DNA from: Qipengyuania huizhouensis
GTDB lineage: Bacteria; Pseudomonadota; Alphaproteobacteria; Sphingomonadales; Sphingomonadaceae
Assembly: GCF_019711635.1 (NCBI RefSeq)
Contig: NZ_JAIGNT010000013.1
Span: 17,816-81,815, forward strand
Reading direction: 5' to 3'
Length of the DNA: 64,000 nt
This document shows, in pieces, positions 42,324 through 51,931 of this stretch (position 1 is the stretch's first letter; each line of letters starts with the position of its first letter). A program made the position numbers and the translations under genes. The notes beneath the pieces were generated by a model. That model searched no databases. It worked only from the letters and a program-made list of their open reading frames with translations, and was not told the origin of the DNA.

Positions 42324-43715
42324 TTGGTCGTGAGCGAGCAAGCACCTGCTGCTGCGGGTCTGTCGGACAGCGGTAAGCCGATCTACAAGCGCCTCTATGC
42401 GCAAGTTCTGGCAGCCATCGTAGTCGGCGCGCTGACGGGTCATTTTTACCCAGAACTGGGAGCTTCGCTTAAGCCACTTGGCGATGCTTTCATCAATCTG
42501 GTGAAGATGATTATCGCGCCGGTAATCTTCATTACCGTCGCCACCGGCATCGCGGGGATGAAGGACATGTCCGCGGTCGGCAGCGTCGCCTGGAAGGCCT
42601 TTGCCTATTTCCTCTTCTTTTCGACGTTGGCACTGATCATCGGACTGATCGTAGCCAATATTGTCCAGCCGGGATCCAGCCTCAACATCGATCCTGCAAC
42701 GCTCGATACAGCAGCGGTAGAAAATTATGCGAGCACGGCTGAGGAGCAAACGCTCTCAGGCTTCTTGCTAGGGATCATTCCGACCACACTCTTCAGTGCC
42801 GTTACCAGCGGGTCCATCCTCCAGGTTCTGCTGGTTGCCATACTCAGCGGCGTGGCGATAGCCGCCACCCGGCCGCACAGCGATCTCGTGTTCGACGTGC
42901 TCAGTTCGTTCGGGCAGGTGATTTTCAAGCTGGTCCACATGCTGATGAAACTGGCGCCAATCGGCGCGTTCGGTGCCATCGCTTTCACGATCGGCGAATT
43001 CGGTATCGGTTCGCTGGCTAGCCTCGCGGCGCTGGTGGGGACCTTCTACCTGACTTCGCTGCTCTTCGTGATCGTTGTGCTGGGCATAGTCGCGCGCCTC
43101 GCCGGCTTCTCGATCTTCGCTCTGATTAAATACCTGCGAGAGGAATTGCTGCTTGTTCTGGGCACTTCATCCTCCGAAGCGGCGCTGCCCAGCCTGATGG
43201 AGAAAATGGAAGTCGCCGGTTGCCGCAAGACCGTGGTCGGGCTCGTGGTGCCAACAGGCTATTCCTTCAATCTCGATGGAACAAATATCTACATGACGCT
43301 GGCTGCGCTTTTCATCGCGCAGGCAGTGGGCATCGACCTCACCTTGGGCGAACAGATCGCATTGGTGCTGGTGGCGATGGTCAGTTCGAAGGGCGCAGCT
43401 GGCGTCACCGGAGCAGGTTTCGTTATCCTTGCAGCGACTCTTTCGGTCGTTCCCTCGGTTCCCGTAGCGGGAATGGCGCTTATCCTCGGGATCGACCGGT
43501 TCATGAGCGAATGCCGCGCCTTGACGAATTTCGTGGGCAATGCGGTAGCAACCGTAGTCGTCGCAAAGTGGGAGAACGCGCTGGATCGCGACCGGTTGCG
43601 CGCCGCAATGGCCGGTAGCCCTATGCCTTTGCCGGAAGAAGATATCGAGCGCCACGAACGTACGGGACCGCATAGTGAAGCGATAAACAAATCTTTGGGA
43701 GAAATCGCATCATGA
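42324..43715 (+). CDS. dctA: dicarboxylate/amino acid:cation symporter DctA
   Basis: 463 residues from a TTG at 42324 with AGGGAGAG seven bases upstream (GTG at 42330 is the alternative). DAACS-family motifs: [61 protein letters not shown] and [11 protein letters not shown]. About eight membrane helices plus two re-entrant loops. It imports C4-dicarboxylates (succinate, fumarate, malate) or acidic amino acids with protons or sodium. It is the first gene of a four-gene operon facing dctBD. Confidence 0.93.
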   Translation: MVVSEQAPAAAGLSDSGKPIYKRLYAQVLAAIVVGALTGHFYPELGASLKPLGDAFINLVKMIIAPVIFITVATGIAGMKDMSAVGSVAWKAFAYFLFFSTLALIIGLIVANIVQPGSSLNIDPATLDTAAVENYASTAEEQTLSGFLLGIIPTTLFSAVTSGSILQVLLVAILSGVAIAATRPHSDLVFDVLSSFGQVIFKLVHMLMKLAPIGAFGAIAFTIGEFGIGSLASLAALVGTFYLTSLLFVIVVLGIVARLAGFSIFALIKYLREELLLVLGTSSSEAALPSLMEKMEVAGCRKTVVGLVVPTGYSFNLDGTNIYMTLAALFIAQAVGIDLTLGEQIALVLVAMVSSKGAAGVTGAGFVILAATLSVVPSVPVAGMALILGIDRFMSECRALTNFVGNAVATVVVAKWENALDRDRLRAAMAGSPMPLPEEDIERHERTGPHSEAINKSLGEIAS

Positions 43716-44662
43716 TCGATCGACGGCGCTTTATTTCTGCCACCGCGCTTGCTGCTGGAGCTGCTGGGGTCACGCTGATCGGCACTCCCGCGTTGGCGCA
43801 CCAGCTAGAGGAAATCGAACTCTGGCCCGGCACCCCGCCGGGCAGGGGCGGAACAACCGGACCGGAAAAAATCGGGGGCGAAGGAAGCGGCTATGGTGCC
43901 GTATCCAACATCTCGAAGCCGCGCATGCGGGTCTATCGGCCCAATCATCCTAACGGCAAAGCAGTGCTTGTTTGCGGCGGCGGCGGCTATTTTCGTATCC
44001 AGCTTTGGAAGGAATCGACGCCCGCAGCACAGTGGCTGCAGAATCAAGGGTACACAGTCTTCGAACTGATCTTCCGTCTGCCCAACGACGGTTGGGATGC
44101 CAGTGCCCCATTTGCCGATGCCCAGCGCGCGATGAAAATCATTCGGACCCGCGCCGGTGACTTCGGCATCAGGCCTGACGCTATCGGTATCATGGGATTC
44201 TCCGCCGGTGGGCATCTGGCAGGCTACACCGCGCTTCAGCGGGAAAAAGCGTTCTACGAGGGGAACGACAGGTACGAGGCGGCAAGCGCCCGCCCCGATT
44301 TCGCAGTTTTGCTGTTTCCAGTCGTGTCTCTTCGGAAGCCATACGATACGACGCGGACTCGCCGCGAGATCATCGGTACCGACCCGAGCTTGGCTGCACA
44401 GGAAGCATGGTCGCTCGACACGCACGCGTCGGCGGACGCACCGCCTACGATCATATTTTCTGCCGCTGACGATCCGATCACGCCGCCGGGTCACGGTATC
44501 GCCCTGTTCCAGTCGCTGGTTGCCAAGGGCGCGCCAACAGAATTGCACATTTTCGAACAGGGAGGCCACGGCTGGGGACTCGGCAAACCACAGCAAATCC
44601 TGAGCCAATGGCCGGACATTTTCGAGGCCTGGCAAACCAGGCGCACGACAGAACAGATTTGA
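43712..44662 (+). CDS. Tat-exported alpha/beta hydrolase (acetyl-esterase type)
   Basis: 316 residues. Twin-arginine signal [19 protein letters not shown] with cleavage near ALA-HQ. Alpha/beta hydrolase fold: oxyanion region [12 protein letters not shown], nucleophile elbow [13 protein letters not shown], acid in [11 protein letters not shown], and histidine in [10 protein letters not shown]. Close in type to BD-FAE/acetylxylan esterases; the natural ester is unknown. It overlaps dctA by 4 bp, so its product acts with the transporter, perhaps by releasing an imported acid in the periplasm. Confidence 0.9.
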   Translation: MIDRRRFISATALAAGAAGVTLIGTPALAHQLEEIELWPGTPPGRGGTTGPEKIGGEGSGYGAVSNISKPRMRVYRPNHPNGKAVLVCGGGGYFRIQLWKESTPAAQWLQNQGYTVFELIFRLPNDGWDASAPFADAQRAMKIIRTRAGDFGIRPDAIGIMGFSAGGHLAGYTALQREKAFYEGNDRYEAASARPDFAVLLFPVVSLRKPYDTTRTRREIIGTDPSLAAQEAWSLDTHASADAPPTIIFSAADDPITPPGHGIALFQSLVAKGAPTELHIFEQGGHGWGLGKPQQILSQWPDIFEAWQTRRTTEQI

Positions 44663-44679
44663 AGGGAGGGAGAAAGCCC

Positions 44680-47600
44680 ATGAATACCAAGAGTAACACA
44701 AAGCTTGCACTGCTGTGCGGCGCAAGCGTTTTCGCTGCGGTAACGGCTACGGGTGCCTCCGCACAGGATGCCCCTCAACCCGAACAGGAACCGCAGGCCG
44801 TAGATACCGTGCCGGAGGTCGAGCCGAGCGATGCGGATACTATCGTCGTAATCGGTAGCCAGATCCGGGGAGCCAAGATCAACGACGTACTTCCCGTGAC
44901 AGTGCTCGACGAACAGGCGATCGAAAACACCGGTGCAGCTTCGGGCGACGAGTTGTTCCGCGCCATCCCGCAGGCCGGGACGGTCGCTTTCAACGAACAG
45001 AATGAAACCACGGTCAACAATGCCCGCGGCGATGTAGGATCGATCAACCTGCGCGATTTGGGCACCGGCAACACGCTGCTGCTGATCAACGGTCGCCGCA
45101 TGACCCTACACCCGGGCTTCCAGACGGAACTCCTGGTGCCGGTCGTCTCATCCGACACGAACGAAATTACACCGGGCAGCGTTCGCCGGATCGAAGTGCT
45201 TCGCGATGGAGCCTCGGCCATCTACGGTGCTGATGCTGTCGCTGGCGTTATCAATACCGTCCTCAAAGGTAACATGAATGGCGGGTTCCTCGAAGCCGAC
45301 TGGCGGGGATCGCAGGGTACAAGCCTCTACAACTACCGTCTCAGCGGAGGCCTTGGCTTCGATTTTGCCGAAGGACGCGGCAACCTGACCGTGTATGGCG
45401 GATATTTCCACGAGAACGGAATGCCCGCTTCGGAGCGCGACTATGCAGCCGACGACGACCGGACTGCGCTGCTTGAAGGAACCGACTTCGAAGGCGATAC
45501 CCAGTTCAACAATCGCAACACTTTCGGTCCCTATGGTCAATTCGATATCCAGGCCCCGCGCAGCGCTACTCCGATCGGCGATGACGACTTCTACCTCCAG
45601 CCCGACTATTTTCCCGGCTGCGATCTGGATTTCGGCGACGGGATTTGTGCCAGAGGTGGAACAACGCCGACAAGGGATGTGCGGTATAACCGGAACTTCG
45701 GCAATAACCTGATCAGCCGCAAGAACCGCTACAACGCAATGGCGTTGCTCAACTACGAGCTCACCAACAACCTCAAGGCTTATGTCGAGGCAAGTTACTA
45801 TCGGTCGGAAAACCGGCGAAACATCACTCCATCAGCCATATTGAGCGCAGTCCCGGTGGGCATTGCGCGAAATGCTTACTGGAATCCCTTCGGGCCGATC
45901 GACAGTCCTAACCGACTGCCCGACACCGCCATCAGCGACGATGGCGCCGATCTGATCATGGAGCGGTATCGCTTCGTCGATGTCGGTAATCGCGACGTGT
46001 CGGTTACTAAAAACACTTATCGTATCGTCACGGGCCTGCGCGGCAATTTCGGCGCGTGGGACTTCGATACCGGCTTGCTCTATTCGGAAGCCGACACCAT
46101 CGACCTTGCCCGCAACCGCGTTTCGCTCACGCTAATGCAGCAGCAGATAAATCTGACCACGCCTGACGCCTACAACCCCTTCAACGGGGGGTGCCTTGAC
46201 GATCCGGGCCAAGGAGACTGCACACCAAATCCACAATCGTCGATCGATCCGTTCCGCATCGATGTCTATCGCAAGGGCGGTACTTCGCTGGCACTGGCCG
46301 ACTTCAAGCTCAGCCGAGACGATTTGCTTAGCTTGCCGGGTGGCGATCTTGGCGTGGCAGCCGGCATTGAATGGCGCCGCGAGACTTTCTACGATGATCG
46401 CGATCCGCGCCTCGACGGCACGATAACCTTCACCGACAGTGTGACGGGCGAGTTCAACGGTAGCGACGTTGCCGGCTCCAGTCCCTCACCCGATACAAAT
46501 GGCAGGCGCGATGTTTATTCGGCATACGCCGAAGTCTTTGTGCCACTTGTCGCACCCGAAATGGACATTCCTTTGATCGAGGAGTTGAACCTTCAGATCG
46601 CAGGGCGTCTCGAGCACTTCACCGACATCGATGAGACTGCCGCAGTCCCCCGAATTGCCGCGTCGTGGACGACCTTGCCGGGCGTGACCTTCCGCGGTGC
46701 GTGGTCGCAAGGTTTCCGTGCGCCGAACCTCGTGCAGGTCAATGACGAGGGCACCACGCGGTCGAACACCAATGCAGACTATGTCATCTGCCAGGCGCAG
46801 GTACAGAAGGGCATTGTTGACGACTTGGGCGACTGTGCCCGCGGAGGCATCATAAGCTTCCGTTCCGGCACCGAAAATCTTGTCCCGGAAGACAGCACGA
46901 GCATCAATCTGGGCGTGGTTCTGGAACCGGAATTCATTCCGGGCCTCACTCTTACTGCCGATTACTGGCGTGTGAAGCAGGAAGGGCTGGTCGGCACCTT
47001 CGGTTACGATAATGCGATTGCCCTCGACTTTCTTCGCCGCTTGAACGGCAGCACAAATCCCAATGTGATCCGCCTTGACCCTACTCAGGACGAAATCGAC
47101 CTTTTCGTCGGCACCGGGCTCGCTCCGGCCGGACAGATCGATTTCGTGCTGGATGATTACCTCAACCTCGACGGTCGTATCTCAAAGGGCTGGGACTTCG
47201 GCCTGTTCTACCGCGTACCTGATTTCGGCCTCGGCAATTTCCGGCTGCGCTTCAATGCAGCGCGGCTCGAAAGCTTCGTACAATCGGCAGGCACTGATGG
47301 TCAGGAGTTGCTCGATGCAGTCGAAGCCGGCATCCTGCCCGACGAAATCACGGTCGACGGGCTGGGTGAGTTGCTGGAACAGAACGGCCGTCCCAAGTGG
47401 CGATTTAGCAGCTCTATCAACTGGGATTATGGCCCGGTCGATGTCGGATTGTTCGGGCATTATGTAGGCAGTGTCTATGACACCAGTGTATCACGCGACG
47501 ACCCGATCGAAAGCGACGATCTCAACGCCAATTACTTCCCCGTCGACGAGATGTTCACTGTAAATTTCTCGATCGCTTATACAATCAACAATGATACCGC

Positions 47601-47745
47601 TCTCGATGGCACGCGGCTACGCTTCGCCATCAACAACCTGTTCGACGAGGATCCGCCCCTGGCCGATGAAACCTATGGCTTCTTCAGCGACTTGCATAGC
47701 GCGCGGGGCCGCGTCTTCCATGTCGAGCTACGTAAGAAGTTCTGA
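44680..47745 (+). CDS. TonB-dependent outer membrane receptor
   Basis: 1021 residues. Signal peptide (LALLCGASVFAAVTATGASA), a TonB-box-like stretch (DADTIVVIGSQIRG), plug domain with LRDLGTGNTLLLINGRRM and IEVLRDGASAIYGADAVAGV, then a long beta barrel ending in HVELRKKF with terminal aromatic Phe. The large size and the VNNARGDVGSINLR segment match sphingomonad receptors for plant or algal compounds, peptides or siderophores. AGGGAGGGAG precedes the ATG. It sits between the esterase and M14 peptidase genes, so the ligand is probably an ester- or peptide-linked carboxylate. Confidence 0.93.
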   Translation: MNTKSNTKLALLCGASVFAAVTATGASAQDAPQPEQEPQAVDTVPEVEPSDADTIVVIGSQIRGAKINDVLPVTVLDEQAIENTGAASGDELFRAIPQAGTVAFNEQNETTVNNARGDVGSINLRDLGTGNTLLLINGRRMTLHPGFQTELLVPVVSSDTNEITPGSVRRIEVLRDGASAIYGADAVAGVINTVLKGNMNGGFLEADWRGSQGTSLYNYRLSGGLGFDFAEGRGNLTVYGGYFHENGMPASERDYAADDDRTALLEGTDFEGDTQFNNRNTFGPYGQFDIQAPRSATPIGDDDFYLQPDYFPGCDLDFGDGICARGGTTPTRDVRYNRNFGNNLISRKNRYNAMALLNYELTNNLKAYVEASYYRSENRRNITPSAILSAVPVGIARNAYWNPFGPIDSPNRLPDTAISDDGADLIMERYRFVDVGNRDVSVTKNTYRIVTGLRGNFGAWDFDTGLLYSEADTIDLARNRVSLTLMQQQINLTTPDAYNPFNGGCLDDPGQGDCTPNPQSSIDPFRIDVYRKGGTSLALADFKLSRDDLLSLPGGDLGVAAGIEWRRETFYDDRDPRLDGTITFTDSVTGEFNGSDVAGSSPSPDTNGRRDVYSAYAEVFVPLVAPEMDIPLIEELNLQIAGRLEHFTDIDETAAVPRIAASWTTLPGVTFRGAWSQGFRAPNLVQVNDEGTTRSNTNADYVICQAQVQKGIVDDLGDCARGGIISFRSGTENLVPEDSTSINLGVVLEPEFIPGLTLTADYWRVKQEGLVGTFGYDNAIALDFLRRLNGSTNPNVIRLDPTQDEIDLFVGTGLAPAGQIDFVLDDYLNLDGRISKGWDFGLFYRVPDFGLGNFRLRFNAARLESFVQSAGTDGQELLDAVEAGILPDEITVDGLGELLEQNGRPKWRFSSSINWDYGPVDVGLFGHYVGSVYDTSVSRDDPIESDDLNANYFPVDEMFTVNFSIAYTINNDTALDGTRLRFAINNLFDEDPPLADETYGFFSDLHSARGRVFHVELRKKF

Positions 47746-47746
47746 C

Positions 47747-48940
47747 GTGCTAAACTGGGGGAGAGCGCTTGGCCTTCTTGCGCTCTCCTTTGCTGCAGGA
47801 GCGTGCGCCAGGTTCGCGCCGCTCTCCGATAGTGCCTATATTGCGGCTCCACCGTGCTCGACGAGCGCAGTGACTATTGCCTTCGACTTTGAAGGAGCAT
47901 CGCAATCGCACTGCGTGATCGAGGGCGAGCGCGCATTCCGGATTGTTGTCACACCCGAGCATGCTCCGCCGATCAATCCTAGTCCATGGTATGCTTTTCG
48001 TTACGAGGCAAAGCCGGGCGTAGATGTGGCGATTACGCTGGATTATCCGGTCGGAAGGCATCGCTACCCGCCCAAAGTGGCAACCAAAAGTGCCACAAAT
48101 GTATTTGAGGTCGACGAGGGAAACGAGGGGAAATCGGCTCTTTTCCACCTCCGAACCGGTACGGGAATTGTGAGCGGGCAGGAGTTGTTTGACGCCACGC
48201 GTTATACCGAATTTTACGACCGCATGGAGCAATCCAAGCATGTGAGTCGCCAGGCCCTTGGGCGGAGTTTGGATGGAAACCCGATTGTAGGGCTAAGGAT
48301 GGGAAATCCCGCGGCGCCTCACCTCATCGTTCTACTTGGTCGGGCGCATCCACCCGAAGTGAGCGGTGCCGTCGCTATGGAAGCATTTCTGGAAGAGCTG
48401 GTAGCAAATTACGACAGAAGCAAAATCAATCCCGCAAAATACCAGGTGCTGGCAGTACCGTTGCTCAATCCCGATGGAGTGATGCGCGGGCACTGGCGCG
48501 CCAATCTCGGGGGGAAAGACCTGAATCGCGACTGGGGTTCATTCTCGCAGCCCGAAACCAGGGCAATCGCAGCCTGGCTGGAAAAGCTCGATCCTGCAGT
48601 CAGACCTACCGCCATGATTGACTTCCATTCTACCAGATCAAATCTGTTCTATGTACAAGGAGCCGACGAAAACGATGCCGTCCAAGAGGCCTTCCTGGAA
48701 GATTGGCTGGGACGCAATAAGGACAGAATAGAAGGCTACGCATTCGATATAGAGAGGCGCAATGCGAACCCCGGCTCAGGGACATCCAAGAACTGGTTCC
48801 ATACTCAATTCGGCATCCCAGCATACACTCTCGAAGTTGGTGACGAAACCGATCGAAACGCTACTTCGGTTGCTTCCCGGATCTTCGCACGGACAATGTT
48901 GCCCGCTCTCGATGAGATGCTGAAGAAGACTCGACGCTAA
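47747..48940 (+). CDS. M14-family zinc carboxypeptidase, probable lipoprotein
   Basis: 397 residues from a GTG one base after the TonB receptor stop. The signal LGLLALSFAAGAC has a lipobox-like end. A beta-sandwich N-domain (~25-150) precedes the M14 catalytic domain: GRAHPPEVSG (zinc His/Glu), NPDGVMRGHWRANLGGKDLN followed by RDWG (substrate Arg/Asn-Arg), IDFHST (third zinc ligand) and YTLEVGDETDR (catalytic Glu). An N-domain plus M14 layout resembles the AGBL/Nna1-type group. An ATG at 47720 would overlap the receptor gene and push the signal inward. It likely trims C-terminal residues from imported peptides. Confidence 0.88.
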   Translation: MLNWGRALGLLALSFAAGACARFAPLSDSAYIAAPPCSTSAVTIAFDFEGASQSHCVIEGERAFRIVVTPEHAPPINPSPWYAFRYEAKPGVDVAITLDYPVGRHRYPPKVATKSATNVFEVDEGNEGKSALFHLRTGTGIVSGQELFDATRYTEFYDRMEQSKHVSRQALGRSLDGNPIVGLRMGNPAAPHLIVLLGRAHPPEVSGAVAMEAFLEELVANYDRSKINPAKYQVLAVPLLNPDGVMRGHWRANLGGKDLNRDWGSFSQPETRAIAAWLEKLDPAVRPTAMIDFHSTRSNLFYVQGADENDAVQEAFLEDWLGRNKDRIEGYAFDIERRNANPGSGTSKNWFHTQFGIPAYTLEVGDETDRNATSVASRIFARTMLPALDEMLKKTRR

Positions 48941-49005
48941 CTGGTACAAGCACAGATGCATGAATGACATTCCGTGCCGTACCGCGTAACGGTTGCCGTC
49001 CCGAT

Positions 49006-49479
49006 ATGAGCAAACCCAGAGTACTTTTCGTCTGCCTCGGCAACATCTGCCGGTCACCGCTCGCCGAAGCCGCCTTGCGTCGAGCTGCCGCAGAAGCCGG
49101 GTTCGAGGTCGACATCGAAAGCGCAGGCACTGCCGATTACCACGTGGGGGAAGCCCCGGACCCGCGCGCAATCGAAGAAGCACGTAAGTACGGGATAGAT
49201 ATCAAGGAGTATCGCGGTCGCCAGTTGAGGCCCCAGGACTTTCGCGAATTCGACTATATCCTGGGGATGGATCGTTCGAATATGGCGAACATAGCCCGGA
49301 TCGATCCGGGCGATGGCATGGCGAAAGTGGCGATGCTGCTCGATATTGTTCCTGGACAGAAAGGGCGCGAGGTGGCCGATCCTTGGTTCGGGGAACTGGA
49401 CGGCTTCTCCGCCACCTGGAAAGAAGTCGATGCAGGAGCGCGCGCGCTGCTCGAGGTGTTACTCGAGGAGCATGGTTGA
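49006..49479 (+). CDS. low-molecular-weight protein tyrosine phosphatase
   Basis: 157 residues. Catalytic loop VCLGNICRSPLAEA (C-x5-R-S) near the N-terminus and the general acid Asp in VADPWFGE near residue 120. Other family blocks: IESAGTADYHVGEAPDPRA, REFDYILGMDRSN. The family dephosphorylates tyrosine on BY-kinases or arginine on stress proteins; which applies here is open. It lies 65 bp after the M14 gene and converges on recG. Confidence 0.93.
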   Translation: MSKPRVLFVCLGNICRSPLAEAALRRAAAEAGFEVDIESAGTADYHVGEAPDPRAIEEARKYGIDIKEYRGRQLRPQDFREFDYILGMDRSNMANIARIDPGDGMAKVAMLLDIVPGQKGREVADPWFGELDGFSATWKEVDAGARALLEVLLEEHG

Positions 49480-49497
49480 AGCGGATATTGGCGGCCG

Positions 49498-51564
49498 TCA
49501 GCCCCCGCGCAATGTCTTCACCCCAAAATCGCGCTCGAAGAGATACAGCAGGATCCGCGCGGCCGCACCTCGCTTTCCTTCGAGCCCGCCATCCCGCTCC
49601 ATAAGCAGCCGGGCATCGTCATGCGCCTTGGGAAGCAGTTCGGTGATCTGTTCAAAGCTGGCAATGGCGAAGGGCGTATCGCCCGACTGGCGCGTACCAA
49701 GCAGTTCCCCGCCACCGCGCAGGCGCAGATCTTCCTCGGCGAGGAGGAAACCGTCCTGCGTTTCGCGCATCAGCGCCAGTCGTTTCTGCGCTGTTTCGGG
49801 CAGCGCTTCGCCATGCAGCAACACGCAGAAGGACTTTGCGCTCCCCCGACCGACACGGCCGCGCAGCTGGTGCAGCTGGGCAAGGCCGAACCGTTCCGCC
49901 TGTTCAATCACCATCAAAGTGGCGTTCGGAACGTCCACTCCTACCTCGATCACGGTGGTGGCGACGAGCAAGCTGGCATCGCCCCGGGTGAACCGTTCCA
50001 TCGCGGCATCTTTCACCTCGGGCGCAAGCTGGCCGTGGACCATGACCACATCGTCCCCGAACCTTTCCTTCAGCGCCGCATAACGCGCCTCGGCAGCAGC
50101 AATCTCCTCCGGCCCATCTACTTCACGCACCATGGGGCAGACCCAGAAGGCTTGCCGCCCCTCGGCGAATTGCGCCGCGAGCCGCTCGACCAGCGCGGGG
50201 ATCCTGTCCTGCCCCATCACCACCGTGTCGATCGCCTGCCTCCCGGGGGGCAGCTCGTCCAGTTTACTCACGTCCAGCTCGCCATATTGCGCCAACGTCA
50301 AGGTGCGCGGGATCGGCGTAGCGGTCATCGCAAGGACATGTGGCGCACGTTTGCCCTTGCTTGCGAGCATCAGACGCTGGCCCACGCCGAACCGGTGCTG
50401 CTCGTCGATCACCACCATGGCGAGATTGCGATAGGCGACAGTGTCCTGAAAAATTGCATGGGTTCCGACAACTATGTCGATGCTGCCGTCGAGCAGCCCC
50501 ATCAGCGTACCCTCGCGCGCCTTGCCCTTATCGCGCCCCGTCAGCAGTGCGACCTGCACACCGGTGGACTCGGCCATCCGTCGCAGGCTCTCGTAATGCT
50601 GGCGGGCGAGAATTTCGGTCGGTGCGAGCAATGCAGCCTGCGCCCCGGCCTCGACGGCGATCAGCATGGCTTCCAGTGCTACTACGGTCTTCCCTGCGCC
50701 CACATCGCCTTGAAGCAATCGAAGCATGGGCGCTTCCTGCGCCATGTCGCCCTCGATCTCGGCAATCGCACGCTTCTGGGCACCGGTAAGCGGAAACGGC
50801 AGGTCGAGCTTGCCGCGATAGCTACCATCGCCCTGCAGCGCCTGCCCCTTCCGCTTGCGATTGTCGGCCCGCACCAGCATCAGCGCGAGGCTGTTTGCCA
50901 GCAATTCATCATAAGCCAGCCGATCGCGAGCCGCCTTGTGTTCGCCCTTATGCGCCAGGTGCAGTGCATCCTGCCATTGGGGCCAGTCGGATTTCTCGAA
51001 TTGGGTTGGTTCGATCCATTCGGGCAACTCCGGCAACTTCGTCAGAGCCTGCTCGACAAGTCCCGCCACACGTGGCTGGGTGAGCCCCTCCGAGAGGCGA
51101 TAAACCGGTTCGCAGAGACGCTGCAGGGTGTCGCCGCCCTCCTCCACCACGTGATCGGGATGGACGATCTGCAACATGTCGCCATAGCGCTCGAGTTTGC
51201 CGGCTACCCAGCGCGTCTCGCCCACCGGAAGCTGTTTTTTCGCGCTGTAGGATGCCCGTCCGAAATAGGTGAGTGCCAGTACGTTGCCGATACTGTCCTG
51301 CGCCAGCACACGATAGGGCGCGCGAGGCGAACGCCCTCCACGGTGTTCGATAACTGCAAGCTTGAGGACGATATGTTCGCCCTCGCCCGCTTCGTCGACA
51401 TTATCAACCGCGCGGCGCATCACGAAGCGTTCGGGCAGGTGGTAGGCGAGGTCCTTCACGCGCTTGAGCCCGAGCTTGTCGAGCGGCCTTTTGAGCTTCG
51501 GCCCGACGCCATCCAGCGTTTCCGTTTCAGCGAAAAGAGGGTTGAGAACGTCCGGGCGCATCAT
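49498..51564 (-). CDS. recG: ATP-dependent DNA helicase RecG
   Basis: 688 residues. N-terminal wedge/OB region starting LFAETETLDGVGPKLKRPLDKLGL, then an SF2 helicase core: Walker A GDVGAGKTVVALEA, PTEILARQHYESL, DEQHRFGVGQR (motif II), [24 protein letters not shown] (motif VI) and the TRG-like end. It remodels stalled replication forks. Divergent from sdhE, an arrangement frequent in alphaproteobacteria. Two consecutive ATG codons (51564, 51561) are possible starts. Confidence 0.97.
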   Translation of the reverse strand: MMRPDVLNPLFAETETLDGVGPKLKRPLDKLGLKRVKDLAYHLPERFVMRRAVDNVDEAGEGEHIVLKLAVIEHRGGRSPRAPYRVLAQDSIGNVLALTYFGRASYSAKKQLPVGETRWVAGKLERYGDMLQIVHPDHVVEEGGDTLQRLCEPVYRLSEGLTQPRVAGLVEQALTKLPELPEWIEPTQFEKSDWPQWQDALHLAHKGEHKAARDRLAYDELLANSLALMLVRADNRKRKGQALQGDGSYRGKLDLPFPLTGAQKRAIAEIEGDMAQEAPMLRLLQGDVGAGKTVVALEAMLIAVEAGAQAALLAPTEILARQHYESLRRMAESTGVQVALLTGRDKGKAREGTLMGLLDGSIDIVVGTHAIFQDTVAYRNLAMVVIDEQHRFGVGQRLMLASKGKRAPHVLAMTATPIPRTLTLAQYGELDVSKLDELPPGRQAIDTVVMGQDRIPALVERLAAQFAEGRQAFWVCPMVREVDGPEEIAAAEARYAALKERFGDDVVMVHGQLAPEVKDAAMERFTRGDASLLVATTVIEVGVDVPNATLMVIEQAERFGLAQLHQLRGRVGRGSAKSFCVLLHGEALPETAQKRLALMRETQDGFLLAEEDLRLRGGGELLGTRQSGDTPFAIASFEQITELLPKAHDDARLLMERDGGLEGKRGAAARILLYLFERDFGVKTLRGG

Positions 51565-51616
51565 GGCCAGTCTATAGCCGCTTGCGCCGCTTTGGCGAGT
51601 GCCCTACCCGCGCCCC

Positions 51617-51895
51617 ATGCCCGAAATGCTTACAACCGAAGGTCGTCTCGCTCGCTGCAAGTTCCGCAGCTGGCATCGTGGCACGCGCGAAGCCGATTAC
51701 ATGATCGGGGGCTTCTTCGACCGCTATCACGCAGATTGGGGCGAAGCGGAACTCGCCTGGTTCGAGGCACTGCTCGAGGAAGACGATGTGGACATCATGG
51801 CCTGGGCGCTGAAAACCCAAGTTACCCCACCGCGCTTCCAGGGCGCTTTGATCGAAAAGATGCAGAAGCTCGATTACGTCGACATTCCGCGTTGA
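51617..51895 (+). CDS. sdhE: succinate dehydrogenase assembly factor SdhE
   Basis: 92 residues. The RGTREADYMIGGFFDRY segment contains the conserved RG motif needed to attach FAD covalently to SdhA. WFEALLEEDDVDIMAWAL follows and matches the helical-bundle fold. Its position between recG and mfd supports the call. The ATG at 51617 is favoured over a GTG at 51599. Confidence 0.92.
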   Translation: MPEMLTTEGRLARCKFRSWHRGTREADYMIGGFFDRYHADWGEAELAWFEALLEEDDVDIMAWALKTQVTPPRFQGALIEKMQKLDYVDIPR

Positions 51896-51931
51896 CGGGA
51901 ACGGCGCGGGCGCTACGGCGCTGACCCCGTG

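Noticed and set aside
49621..51924. 767-codon open frame on the plus strand
   Set aside because: Runs antisense to recG, whose helicase motifs are intact; its product has no recognisable domain and reflects codon bias in GC-rich DNA.
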